A stretch of DNA of 64,000 nucleotides, taken from Prostheceraeus crozeri (Eukaryota; Platyhelminthes; Polycladida; Euryleptidae). Of this stretch, positions 49,615-60,443 are shown one piece after another. Location: positions 1 through 64,000 of the forward strand of contig CAJQUW010003393.1 of assembly GCA_907163375.1 (NCBI GenBank). The letters run 5' to 3'. A program made the translations under genes and the position numbers. The notes beneath the pieces are model-generated. The model was not told the DNA's origin and ran no database searches. It was given only the letters and a program-made list of their open reading frames with translations. The number at the start of each line of letters is the position of its first letter. Position 1 is the first letter of the stretch.

Positions 49615-50346
49615 TTACAAATTATCATAAACATCATCTAATGTACCTCGAGATTTTACACGAATGTAAGAGGAGTTTTCGTCTTTTCGCAGAAACACTG
49701 CACCATCCCTAGTCCACACAAACTTAAAATTGCATCTCGTTGCAAATTCCTTAGTCTCCTTAAGGAGGCGATACCGAGATTCGGTCAAATTTTCCCTAAC
49801 AAAAATGTTTCTACTTCTAAATAGTTTTCGATGTGTTAAGATGTTCTTTTTGATGGCAGTGCTTCGGAGAGTTCCAACAAGAGTAACTTTACCGGTGTTG
49901 ACTCTATCTGGGATGACCTTTATGTCTTCTACATCACCTTCTTTCACTGCGTCGGTCATGAGGATTGAGTTGACAGTTCTCCTCAGCTGCAACTTTGGAT
50001 CTTCCTCCGTTTTCGGGATGTTGCTTACAACTACGTCTCGGATTCTCTTCTCTTGCTCTATCTCGTCAAGACGTCCTGCGAGATAGTTGACCTCTCCATT
50101 AAGGTATTTTATGTCGTTGTTCATCTTTTTGTTCTCCGATTCCAGACGTTTTCGCTCCTCCTTTTCCTTGTCGAGTTCCTTTCGCATATCGAAGAAGTCG
50201 TGTTGGATCACTTCAAGCTGTCTTTCGAATCCCTCCTTCGAAACTTTCATCACATCCTGCATAAATTGCTTCATACATGACATCATGTTATCTTCAGATG
50301 AGTCAGATGTGGAAGGTGAGCTTTTCTTGATCGCTTTAGTAGCCAT
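49615..50346 (-). CDS. LINE ORF1 protein
   Basis: 243 aa: a Ser-rich start, a coiled coil at about residues 45-105, then a basic fold with 'RIRDVVVSNIPKTEEDP', 'NIFVRENLTESRYRLLKE' and 'KFVWTRDGAVFLRKDE'. This is the FP25K/transposase-22-like RNA-binding domain common in CR1/L2/Rex ORF1s. It is intact. Its ATG lies 20 bp from the 5' end of the element. Confidence 0.85.
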   Translation of the reverse strand: MATKAIKKSSPSTSDSSEDNMMSCMKQFMQDVMKVSKEGFERQLEVIQHDFFDMRKELDKEKEERKRLESENKKMNNDIKYLNGEVNYLAGRLDEIEQEKRIRDVVVSNIPKTEEDPKLQLRRTVNSILMTDAVKEGDVEDIKVIPDRVNTGKVTLVGTLRSTAIKKNILTHRKLFRSRNIFVRENLTESRYRLLKETKEFATRCNFKFVWTRDGAVFLRKDENSSYIRVKSRGTLDDVYDNL

Positions 50347-50608
50347 AGTAGAAGCAGTAGCCGGTCAACGTTATCATGAAGGCAATGACGTGGCGGCCAT
50401 CTTGGACGCCATTTTGAATTTAGGGGTCAAGGTCCTCGATCTGGAATGTCTACCCAAGTTTTTTTTATCATCCTAGGGGTCCTTTACAGGAATCAAGAGT
50501 CAAAATGCGGGGACATATTTTTGCACACTCAACCCCCCTCAGCCCCCGGACTATTGGCTAAATCGCGAACTCGCGACGGTAAAGCTTGCATGTGTAAACG
50601 CAACTTAA

Positions 50609-51353
50609 AACTCCTATCGAAATTTTCTGTGATGCTAGTGGATTGGGAATTGGTGCTTGCCTGATGCAAAATGACAAGCCAGTCTCCTATGTAAGTCGAA
50701 AGCTTACTCCCGTGGAACAACGCTACTCGAACATTGAGCGAGAAATGTTAGGTCTAGTCTACGCGGTGAACAGATTCAGAAGAATGATAATTGGTGTTCC
50801 GACAACTGTCTATACAGATCATAAGCCTATTATCGCTATGATGCATAAGCATATCGACACATTGCCTTTACGAATTCAGAAGTGGATCATGTGTCTACAA
50901 TCTCACAACATAGCAGTAAAATACATACAAGGTCGTCAAAACCTTGTAGCTGATGCCCTCAGCAGAAACCCTATTGGTCAAGTACAAGAACACAATCAGA
51001 TACCTGATTTTGAAAATACGGAATTTGCACTTTGTTTTATCCTACGTTCTCTTCCTATTGACCTAAAACAGGTAGCTGAAGCATCAGCAAATGATACTAC
51101 TCTTCAGAACGTTATACATGAAATTGATAACTCCTGGTCTACACCTAATTCCAAATCATTAGGAACTTACTTTTCCATTCGCAGTGAGCTAACTACCAAA
51201 GTTTCCGATCCGTTAAACCCAAATACAATTGTAGTGTACAGAAACGAAAAGATCGCTATTCCTACTGCTCTGCGTTCCCAGCTACTTATTCAACTTCATG
51301 AAGGCCATTCGGGTACTACCAAAATGAAGCAAGTTCTCCGAACTTATGCATAG
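50609..51353 (+). pseudogene. Gypsy RNase H part
   Basis: Motifs 'FCDASGLGIGACL', 'SRKLTPVEQRYSNIEREMLG', 'VYTDHKPIIAMM' and 'RQNLVADALSRNP' identify the Ty3/Gypsy RNase H and the downstream tether. It begins right after the Harbinger target duplication. Confidence 0.85.
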
Positions 51354-51356
51354 GCC

Positions 51357-52277
51357 TACTGGCCGGGATTCAGTTCAGACGTCGATGACTTCGTACGAAA
51401 ATGTCCAAGTTGCACCCAATTATCTACAAAAGTTGATCGCCCTCCGCTAACAATAACAGTTGAGAAGGAAACAGAGGTGATGTCAAAAGTTGGATTAGAT
51501 TTAACAGGTCCCTCACATCTTCTTCGAGGTCGAATCTTATTTACCTTCATTGACTACTACTCGCGTTACCCTGAAGCCGTCATTATCGATCATCTACAAG
51601 CTCTGCACTCATATCGAAGCTTACTACAATTTTCGCAACCTTCGGAATCCCTAAACAAGTGGTTACAGACAACGGTACTCCCTTCGTTTCAAATGAATTT
51701 TGCTCCTTTTTACAAAGCCAAGGTATCAAGCACATTAATAAGTCCGCTAACTATCATCCCCAGTCGAACGGAGTTGTGGAAAGATTCCACAGTTCAATGA
51801 AAACTAGACTTGCAAAAATTTTCTCAGAACCAACGAGTTTCATTACGACACGCGCTAGACAAAGTACTTTTTGACATGCGATCTGAACCACATTCCATAA
51901 CAGGTATTTCTCCATACGAGCGAATGTTCAATCGTCCAATGAGAACCAAACTTTCAAACCTTACTGATAACAACATTGGTGTACGTGCGCCTACCCGCGA
52001 TGTAGAATCTGAATACAGAAAAAAGTTTAAACCTAGTACGGTTTCTTATCCGATTGGTACTGCCGTCTACTTTCGAAAAGGGGAAAAGGATTCTTATGTG
52101 AACACAGGAGAAGTAGTGGAGATTGTCGCTCCAAATACTTATAAGATCATGACACCAGATGGCAACACTAGGATATACAATCAAGTAAATCTGAAAAGAA
52201 AATTTTCGCCAACGGAACCTATAGATGATATATGGACGATGCTTACGATCAGAATTATGCTTACGATCAAGTTATAG
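51357..52277 (+). pseudogene. Gypsy integrase region
   Basis: Zinc-binding end 'FVRKCPSCTQL', core 'VGLDLTGPSHLL...FIDYYSRYPEAV', 'VTDNGTPFVSNEF' and 'NGVVERFHSSMK', and a C-terminal GPY-like region with 'PIGTAVYFRKGEKDSYVNTGEV'. Several frames; a degraded fossil with a few breaks. Confidence 0.85.
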
Positions 52278-53050
52278 AAACAGCGTCTAGGACTGCATCT
52301 TCTCAAGTAGAATTCTCTTCTGAAAGCCAGAGTTCTTCTAATGAACCTATAGTTCACGATATTTCTTGAGAAAAAGGTATGTTGATCCTAAGTTTTACCG
52401 ACAATAGCTCTTAAGTATGATGATAGCTCTTCTATACTGTTTCTTATAGTCTACCATTTTTTATCGTTTTTCGCATTGTAAAGTTAATAAACCTGATTTT
52501 ATATTCGTGATTCTTCATTAACATTCTATATGCCAGCTTTACCAGCCGGATCTGTGTGAACTTAATGCTTCCTTATGCTCGTAGATGTTGAACTTTAAAT
52601 ACTCTATCTCTGATCTACAAACATGTGAATTTATGCGAAATACTTTAAATATTTGTACAAGTACTTCAATACTATGGACTTTACGAACTTGAATACAAGA
52701 AGTTGTTTCCTATGCTAATCTTACGACTTTTTCTATAAAAGGGGGGAATTGTGGAAATGCTCATTTGTATTATGACTCTGTGATTTATTGGAAGTGATGA
52801 ATTAAATACTTGTTTGAATTTATGTCATTCCAAAAATATACACATTTTCGCTGTCACCCCATGCACGCTGGTTTTCAATGAAAACTTACTCGGGACCCTC
52901 TTTGCATTTTAGGGCCAACTGGAATCGATAATCGCATGTCTGTCGATGTCAAAGATGTTATCAATGTGCATCGTATAAGATACATATTGGTATGTGTTGT
53001 TTGTTTTTATTTGCTAAAGCCAATTTTATATCAAATTTTCTGATGGTTCA
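52278..53050 (+). other. Gypsy 3' end, polypurine tract and possible 3' LTR
   Basis: A polypurine run AAAAGGGGGGAAT at about 52737-52749 is followed by TGTGGAAATG, the expected LTR start. The far edge of the LTR cannot be set because no 5' copy is present. Confidence 0.45.
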
Positions 53051-55790
53051 TATTTATTTTTTCTGTTGTATCATGTAATTTCTTGCCACAAAATTATATA
53101 CACACGTTAGATTATTGCCAAGCTTGGCAATCGCGCGTTGCCGGTGCACGTGGGGCGTGGGCACAGCAACAATATACGTGTACAACCATAGCCAGGTACT
53201 GGACTTATTACAAAGAAGCAATCTGGCTGACTGATCGCAAGTAAAGGCGTGGTTCATTATTCTGCTCAGAGAAGTCATTTAGTCATGTATCTGGTGAATC
53301 GTAAGTGAACTTCACTCTGCTTTCATCTAAAATTGAAAGAATTGGTTTTCATTTGTATTATTCCTATATAGCATGCACTCATCAGATTTAAGAATCAACA
53401 TAAAATAATGCAATAAAGTCTAATTGAAAGAATTGTGTCAGCAGTGCTTTTATTTACATCTGAAGACGTTTTTGCAAGATATCTGAAAAGTAGAATGTTG
53501 CACTCTTGGGGTCTATTTGTTGCAATTCGGACGCTGGTTTTAGACATATAGAAATTTCTTGATTTCTTGATTATTATTAAAATGCGCTTTGCTTCTGCAA
53601 TTACTGAAAAGAGGCAATGGAGAGGAATACATGTTCCTCGCTTGCAAATATTTTCAAATTCATGCAATATCAGCTGATTTTCACTGGTTTCGTTGCAGAA
53701 ACGTCTTTTTTCTATCGAGCCCTTTATAATATTAAATATCTTTGTTCGACACTCTACTTAGATATCCCTACTCTATGATAAAGAGCGTCTGGTATGGAAA
53801 TAGTGAAATAGTATTCTAATGCCGATCGCGGGCCTATGGGTCTAGGAGCACAGGACGCCACTGGTCACAATTACGCACATTGGGCAGCCCATAGCCTATA
53901 AAACAACAATATCGTCCCATTGCCGCAATGCTTTTTTGCCACGATGGCGAACTATCCTCTATTTCTCATCGACCTTTTACAACTAAATATCTTAAATAGT
54001 GCTACTGGCATTAGACATGATCAACTATTATTGTATTTCAAACCATCAGTGGAGCATGACGCTTGGTCAGAACAAGGGGAATGTACGGAATGTACAATCT
54101 TTTTCATTTCTGCAGCAAAATTAGAGAAGCTGATGTAATTTCTACATCCAAAATGTCACGATTTCTAGATTAATACTCTTGTGGAAGCTACATAAAATTT
54201 CTGTTCTTCCACAAATAGCACACAAAACCCATGCAAAAACCGCTGACTCGAATGCATTTATGTGAAAGGTCGCTTTACTTATGTCAATTTTATTGTAATG
54301 TAGCACAAAGAAAAGGCCCATTTAAATGGCCATGCCATTGAGTGAGTATACTTGCTCCATGGGCCATACGTGTTTAACCTTCAAAACATTTGTTTATCTA
54401 GTGTAGTAAAACACTATCATTTTAAACTCTTCTTTCTATTGTTGATGTTGGAAAAAGTAGGGAAAATATTATGACTAAAATGAAATAATCTTTCTAGTCA
54501 CATTGAAAATTGCTTTTGTTTCGTTGAAACAAAGCATTTCACAACATGCTTATTTTATTAATCCACAGCGTCTTCCCGAGTAGCTTTTATCTGCATAAAA
54601 TAGGCGCAAATGCATTCAATGTTGCCACGATGACTCAATGCACACAGCTGTACCGCACTAATTGCGATTTTGATCGCGCATGAGGAGTGCAAAATGGTGT
54701 AAAGTTGCAGCCAGAGCATCTTTTTTTCCATTAAAGATTCATCTCTGCCAATGCAGACCTTTTGCGTAATCGTTAAGTGAACTTGACGGACAATGAGACA
54801 TTTAGTCTACTGCCTTACTGCTGCAGTAATAACAACCACGCCATGTGCGAATCCAATGCTTGTTGTTAATTCTACGTTTAAATTGTCAGTCAATACTCAA
54901 TCACATTGCAGTCAAAAGGTCACTTTAAGCAATTGCAAAATTTCATGCACCTATACAATCAATCCCAGTAGATATTTATGAAAGTTTTTTGTGTGTATAA
55001 AAATTGATTCAGCAATATTATTTTTTAAAAAAACTGATGTAATAATATTATTTTCCAGTCTTTCTACGCACTGAAATTAATAAGCTGTATCAAAATATGT
55101 TTTGCCGATCTGGCCTTATCAATTGAGATAGAAAGACTATATCTCAATTGATAAGGCCTGATCGGCGAAATACATCTTGGAACAATTAATCAATTAATTT
55201 TTGTGCGCAGAAGGACTGAAAGGAGAAATATTATTTCACAAATTTCAAAAAATTGATATCGTCTTTCTTTACAAGATCTATAAAAATAACGAAAACATGA
55301 TCCAGAAATAGGCTCTCAAAAATCTTCTGAAAACAGCTGCAGATAGGTCAATTTTGCACCGAATTCACGATGATGACGAGGAGACTTAGAGTTAATCTAT
55401 AGCAGCTGCAACAGTCGCAGTATTCCGGCACCCGTCTTCCTTTTTCTGCTCAATGCATCATACAGTATGCCTTGCGCACACATTGCTTCACATTAAGATG
55501 TCCACATTTTTTGTCTACGGATTAGCAAAATGTTTGTGTAAGATTTATGGCATCCCTCTAACATTCGCTTCAGAACATGAAAATGCTTGAAGTATCCCTA
55601 CCCTTGACGGTACAGTAAGTCTCATCAGAATCGTTGATTTTATAGTCAGTCTATTGCTATCCAAGTTTATAACGTACATGTATATACATGAATTTTGACG
55701 TGAACATAGCAAACTTTTTCTGTTTTCTGTAGGTCTTTTTTTAGCGTCTTCTATGGATGTACATTGTGGCATGTTGTTCATTAGACATAT
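53051..55790. other. Non-coding DNA, no recognisable gene
   Basis: Only short frames without motifs. A long hairpin lies at 55104-55166. No repeats related to the other elements were recognised. Confidence 0.5.
55104..55166. repeat. Long perfect-stem hairpin
   Basis: Arms of about 27 bp (55104-55130 and 55140-55166), starting GCCGATC and ending in GAGATA, pair with only one mismatch around a 9-base loop. Imperfect pairing extends further out. It may be a MITE remnant or a structured RNA locus. Confidence 0.85.
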
Positions 55791-56744
55791 TAGGGGAGAG
55801 TGGGGTGATTTGGCACCTGGGGTGAATTGGCACCCACCCCTACAGCCTATTTTAGGCTCTGTATCAAAAATCCGAAATATAAATTTGGAAGCACTATTAT
55901 AGTGCACACTTGGCATATAATAATTATGTTCATGGCGGACTTCGTTTTTCCTTCACACAAAAAAATTACGTTTACCTTAGGTCAAAAAAATTTTTGCATT
56001 TCTGCAGTTTTTTTGGATATTTTTTCCTAGCAACTGATATTTACCGGCAATACACGTTTTCTGCTAGCTAGGTCAATGGACTAAAAGGTCACATGAATGA
56101 AATTTCCAAAATTTTGGTATTCTCGGTACGCCAGCTGTTTTCGATAAAAAAGTGAAATGGGGTGATCTGGCACTATATGTTGACAGCTAGTTTTGTTGAC
56201 CGAATCTAGCTTAATCCTGCTATTAAAACTGAACTAGTAGGACATCCATCAGGCCTAAATCTTAACGCATCATCATCACTGCAAAGTACTGCTAACTATA
56301 ACCGATTAGGCTTAGCTAAAAGGGCAAATAACTCATAGCCTGTAGCGATATGCGTTTTCCAAGTTGATTTCGATTGCCTACTGCGTCAGTTGGAGGAGCC
56401 GGAACCATATATTTCGGCTACCTGCCGAAATATCAGTGTTCAATTTGCCGAGCCCGTAAACGTATTGGAAAAATAGCATGCTTACAGTGTTTCCATTGAT
56501 AGCATACTCTTATTTTATATTGTTCACCTGTGTAATTTTTTCATCGATTTGATGTATAAAGATTTATTTTTACTATGCATACTGTTTTACATGCGTCAAA
56601 TCAATAAGATTCAAGGATTGGGGATGATATGATATAATAAAACCACATTTCAGAATTATCTACATAGACATACAACAAATAAAAATTATAACGTAGGTGT
56701 AACAAAGTCGAAAGTCGAATGTGTGTAGTTAGTGCCGGTATATA

Positions 56745-58489
56745 CAGTCTGCGACATTTTATTAGGACCACCCATATTTTTTTAGTTTTTTACAACTAGC
56801 TACTTGTTGATGTCATATTATCTTTCACCCTTGTCAATACATTAAATAGGCATGTATGCCAACAATATACCACAACATAGCCATCTACTGATTAATAACA
56901 CAGACACCAGACACTCAAACATAAAAATTGACCGCGACATATTATTAGGACCACCTTCGACATTTACATAAAAAGTTTTCCTTTGGACATGATAACGCTG
57001 CGTTTTTGTTTTGTAATTGGCAACCCAAACATCTTATATAAATCTTATGCAGCCGATGCTTCATGATAGCGCATTAATGTTCTGAATGGTTTACATCGGA
57101 GATGGTCCTTCCAACAAAGTGGCGCTGATGTCATCAAAATGTCGCTTCACAATACTGACAGTGTGGCAGGGAGCTCCCTCTTGCATAAGTAGTCCGTTGT
57201 TTTCCGGAAACCAGCAGTTATGAACTATGGAATCACCCTTCTCTGAAGCACTTGTAAGGATGAAGTCGAATCGAGTTAATAGAGCACTCACAAACATGAA
57301 GCCTACCAGTTTCCTCGCAAGAAAACAGGCCTACAGCATGACCTTTGCTTGGTGTTTGACGGGCTGAAACGCAGGAGCAAGTGATCCACGTGACTGCCAC
57401 ATTCGCTGACGAGTAGTCTGGTGACACTCAAGGCTCGGCTCTACGCAGAATGCCACATTCAACAGTCATTGACGCTCCAATTGACATGGCGAGTGGCAAA
57501 ATTAAGCCTATTAGATCTTCATGCATGGGTCAGTTACGACACTTTCCGTGACCGCAATCCCGCTTGCAATCATTTTATGCATCCCTCGTTGAACAGTGTG
57601 TGCCACTTCGCTGATGTAACGCTTCTACCATGGTCTTCGTAGCTGGGACGACGTTATTAGCCACCCTTTTCAAACAGTAGGCCTGCGCTCTTGGAATCGG
57701 CCATCTTGTGTCGTAGATTTTCATCATGCTCCACAACGTCATCATCGGTTTGCTGCATAAGGATTTCCAGAAGTCATATTCCGTTGAACAAGTAGTGCCG
57801 ACGACTTTGAAACATAACAACGAGTAGCGATTTCACGCTGAGAAAACTCTTCGCTATACAAAGCTTCCATCTACGAGCCACTTATGCTTGTTGTTAGATC
57901 CGTTTTTACTCATGAGTAGGATTTAGACTTTCCACGTTAGACCTAAACATAAATCGTATTGGTAGATATCCATGTTATCTCAATAGTTCAGATATCTGGT
58001 CTCGATGATGCAAAGCAAATCAAGGATCGATTTGATAATGAATATTAATATCTTTATTGTTGACAGTCAACAGTGTGCGTGCGCAGGCGACGACACACCA
58101 CACATTAATGATAGTTTCTCACATGCGGCTTTCTCACAGCAAGCCGACAATGCACAAATAAGGCAAACAGAACACACAATTTGTATTGCTAAGAAATCGA
58201 CATATAAGTAAATAACTGATAATAGATCTTTATCTAGCGTTGTCATGTCTAAAAGAAAGCTTCTTATCTAAATGTCGAAGGTGGTCCTAATAATATGTCG
58301 CGGTCAATTTTTATGTTTGAGTGTCTGGTGTCTGTGTTATTAATCAGTAGATGGCTATGTTGTGGTATATTGTTGGCATACATGCCTATTTAATGTATTG
58401 ACAAGGGTGAAAGATAATATGACATCAACAAGTAGCTAGTTGTAAAAAACTAAAAAATATGGGTGGTCCTAATAAAATGTCGCAGACTG
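56745..58489 (-). mobile_element. Tc1/mariner transposon with IR/DR ends
   Basis: Inverted repeats of 222 bp (56745-56966 and 58269-58489) start CAGTCTGCGACATTTTATTA. TA flanks lie at 56743-56744 and 58490-58491. Each arm holds an outer and an inner copy of GCGACATTTTATTAGGACCACC (inner with one change), the IR/DR layout of Tc1-like elements. The internal coding region is strongly decayed. Confidence 0.85.
57060..57880 (-). pseudogene. Tc1 transposase remnant
   Basis: Minus-strand pieces such as 'LLMQEGAPCHTVSIVKRHFDD' (near 57100-57200) match the Tc1 DDE region around the second Asp (usually 'QDNAPCHTA'). The N-terminal helix-turn-helix part and the third catalytic residue are not recognisable. 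It has several stops and shifts. Confidence 0.7.
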
Positions 58490-58891
58490 TAATCCTAATT
58501 AGTAAGTCAATTAATTAGTTTTTACGGGTCTGCGTATGTGCTTATTTTATTAAAAACGCAACCTAGACTAACGGCACATACCCTAGTTCACAAAATAGTA
58601 ACAACGGTACATCGTGGGGCAAGTTATGGGGGACAAACTAGAGGAGTGCCAAATCACCCCCATCGAAGTGCCAATTCACCCCACACATTTCGTGAATTGG
58701 CATTTTTGTAACCTTTTTTGAAACGAATATTTGAAGAGGAAGGAGTCCGAATTGAAAAAAATTTTTAAAACAAAAAAGTTAGGAAATTCCTTGAATATTA
58801 AGGTCATTATGTTTGAATATTAAAAAAATTCGTTGTTTGGTCATGAGAGCTAATTTAGTGTTAGGGTGCCAGATCACCCCACTCTCCCCTA

Positions 58892-59800
58892 TCGAAATAA
58901 TTGATGTTTATCGTGTACACAACTGATCATCGTGTATTTTTAGAGAAGACTAAAAAATTCAGTCATTGTCGTATATGCATATCCCAAAAAAGAAAGATGG
59001 AAGCCTCATGGAATTCATAGATTTTTCGGTCACATTGCCCTAGTCGGGTCAGAAGTCAATATATGAATTCCAATTTGTTGATAATTAGCCTAATATGTGC
59101 CTTTTTCTGGCTCTATAAAGGTTTTCAGTGATGAAATTCGAGGTCCCTATTTTCCGAAAATTCCTTGGCCAGCCTGCTCAGTGGGAGTTCTGCTCTAAAT
59201 ACCATCATGCAGCTACTCTTAAATAAATAAAAGATCCACGTTTTCCTGAATTCCATGATTCTTTCTTAGAATAAAGGATTAAGCCAAGTTCCTTATTGAG
59301 GTATCAATTCACGGTTGATAGTGACCATCCACAATTTGATAACAGTTTACGACAGTTTAATAGTTGCCATTTGTTTCTTTATGGCCATTCTTTCCTCGAT
59401 GCGAGGAAGTGAAACTAGCGTTTTAACGTGGTCTAGGTGATGTTTTCTTACGAAATTCCATGGTATCAACGAATTTCTGCGATTCACTAGTTATTGGAAC
59501 GAAGCAATTAAAATCATGTTATAAACAAAGTAAAACATTGTTTTCCAGTGCAAGTGCCTTGATTGATCTTTAACTTTTTTGATAGGGAACAACCCAGGAG
59601 AATTTGATGTTATACAGCATTGCCACCGATGCGCGGTTCCGCGCATCTGCGCGGATGAGGGCTTTGAGCTGCGCGTGCGTGGAACTTGCGCGGATGAGCC
59701 TGAATCTGCGCGAAAGAAGGTCTCAGAAAATATTCTTTTATTTAGTGTTATAAATTTAGAAGAGATGTTCTTTGAAGTACGGGTAGCTCATTTCTTGTAA
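58892..59800. other. Non-coding spacer with a GC-rich patch
   Basis: No gene with motifs. GC-rich DNA with a palindrome lies at 59628-59720. A 73-codon frame over that patch (59579-59800) is not convincing. Confidence 0.45.
59628..59647. repeat. Perfect GC-rich palindrome
   Basis: GATGCGCGG and CCGCGCATC pair perfectly around TT. TGCGCGGATGAG follows twice, near 59647 and 59689. Confidence 0.85.
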
Positions 59801-60302
59801 ATATGCAATTAAACATTTTTTCTATTACAACTACTACTTTGACTTTATTTAACTTTATTGAACAATTAGGCTATCGAGAAATATATAGGTAGTACAGCTA
59901 CTTTGATTTGATATCAATGGGGATGGTTGTATATAATATCAGTTCCTATGCTTTAATCAGCGTATAGAAGTTGTTGTATTAGTTCAATTGACTGGTGCTA
60001 ATACTATGGTATTGACATAGCTCTTGTACAGGTAGTGTTATATCTTGTATAATATGATCTCTTTTCTATGTTGGGATATCATGGTCAGTTATCATAGATA
60101 TGAATTGCCATGTATATTTGAAATTCTAGTTGCTGAATTCTTTACTCTGTATGCCATTTTCTAGCGTACTGTGCATTGTTGTGAATGGAAATATAAAATA
60201 TTTGCCGATACACAACCTTTACCTACTTGATTTCGCTAGCCTGTTTTTTTAAACGTCTTTCGTGTCGAAGCCGAATAGACGATTTACAACATAATTCACA
60301 AC
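59801..60302 (+). other. Possible BEL/Pao 5' LTR or leader region
   Basis: AT-rich, no gene, directly upstream of the BEL gag. It is where a 5' LTR and primer-binding site would lie. No second copy is available in this window to prove it. Confidence 0.3.
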
Positions 60303-60428
60303 ATGGCAAACAAGAACAACAAATTGAATGAGGATATGACAAATAAACGCGAACTTTCAACAAAGACAATTGATGAATTGAAAGATATTTGCAAACAGTT
60401 GAAAATTTCCGCGAAAGGAAGGAAGTGA
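60303..60428 (+). pseudogene. SAP-like N-terminal piece before BEL gag
   Basis: A 41-codon frame with 'RELSTKTIDELKDICKQLKI' resembles the SAP DNA-binding helix-turn-helix (L..L.V.ELK..C...GL). It lies 16 bp ahead of the gag frame. Confidence 0.4.
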
Positions 60429-60443
60429 ACACTGATTCATAAA

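Larger units (their letters stand above)
46164..50369 (-). mobile_element. Non-LTR retrotransposon (LINE), Jockey-superfamily CR1/L2-like, near full length
   Basis: Target duplication GTTAT at 46159-46163 and 50370-50374. It ends 3' in a (TATTC)n tail at 46164-46190. ORF1 and ORF2 (endonuclease plus reverse transcriptase) are both present in 4.2 kb. It is inserted in the right TIR of the Academ-like element, whose reading is restored if the LINE is ignored. Only one frameshift is seen, in ORF2, so it is recent. Confidence 0.9.
42033..50553 (+). mobile_element. TIR DNA transposon with XPG/FEN-like nuclease (probably Academ)
   Basis: Inverted repeats of about 175-180 bp start TAGTCC and continue GGGGCTGAGGGGGGTTGAGTG. 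The left arm is 42033-42215; the right arm ends at 50553. A 3-bp flank TTG on both sides fits a short target duplication. Subterminal arrays of a unit of about 173 bp lie inside each end. It encodes a large protein with XPG/FEN-like motifs, which points to the Academ superfamily. The LINE at 46164-50369 sits in its right arm. Confidence 0.6.
37511..50605 (+). mobile_element. PIF/Harbinger DNA transposon, swollen by nested insertions
   Basis: Terminal repeats start AGGTGCGCTTACACATG (left) and, reverse-complemented, AGTTGCGTTTACACATG (right), 15 of 17 identical, with further matches around GTCGCGA. The 3-bp target duplication TAA lies at 37508-37510 and 50606-50608. It carries a spliced DDE transposase on the plus strand and a MADF-type partner on the minus strand, the standard Harbinger pair. 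It interrupts the Gypsy between reverse transcriptase and RNase H. Confidence 0.85.
12684..52760 (+). mobile_element. Ty3/Gypsy LTR retrotransposon fossil, split by nested insertions
   Basis: Parts in order along the plus strand: gag (12684-13205), CCHC nucleocapsid and protease-like stretch (about 36010-36667), reverse transcriptase (36697-37507), RNase H (50609-51353), integrase (51357-52277) and a polypurine tract near 52740. A Polinton lies between gag and nucleocapsid, and a PIF/Harbinger between reverse transcriptase and RNase H. No 5' LTR is seen. It is an old fossil, with several breaks besides the two insertions. Confidence 0.8.
55793..58889. mobile_element. TA-flanked TIR element with GGGGAGAGTGGGGTGAT ends
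   Basis: A terminal repeat of about 27 bp starts GGGGAGAGTGGGGTGAT at both ends. TA duplications lie at 55791-55792 and 58890-58891. No transposase of its own is seen. A motif GGGGTGATYTGGCAC recurs about six times near the ends in both orientations. It looks like a non-autonomous Tc1/mariner-class element of about 1.35 kb before the Tc1 inserted. Confidence 0.7.

Noticed and set aside
53395-53667. 90-codon minus-strand frame
   Set aside because: No motif, no neighbours, and composition of chance frames.
57421-57820. Short plus and minus frames in the Tc1 element
   Set aside because: Plus-strand frames are antisense to the transposase remnant; the minus ones are too decayed to be separate genes.
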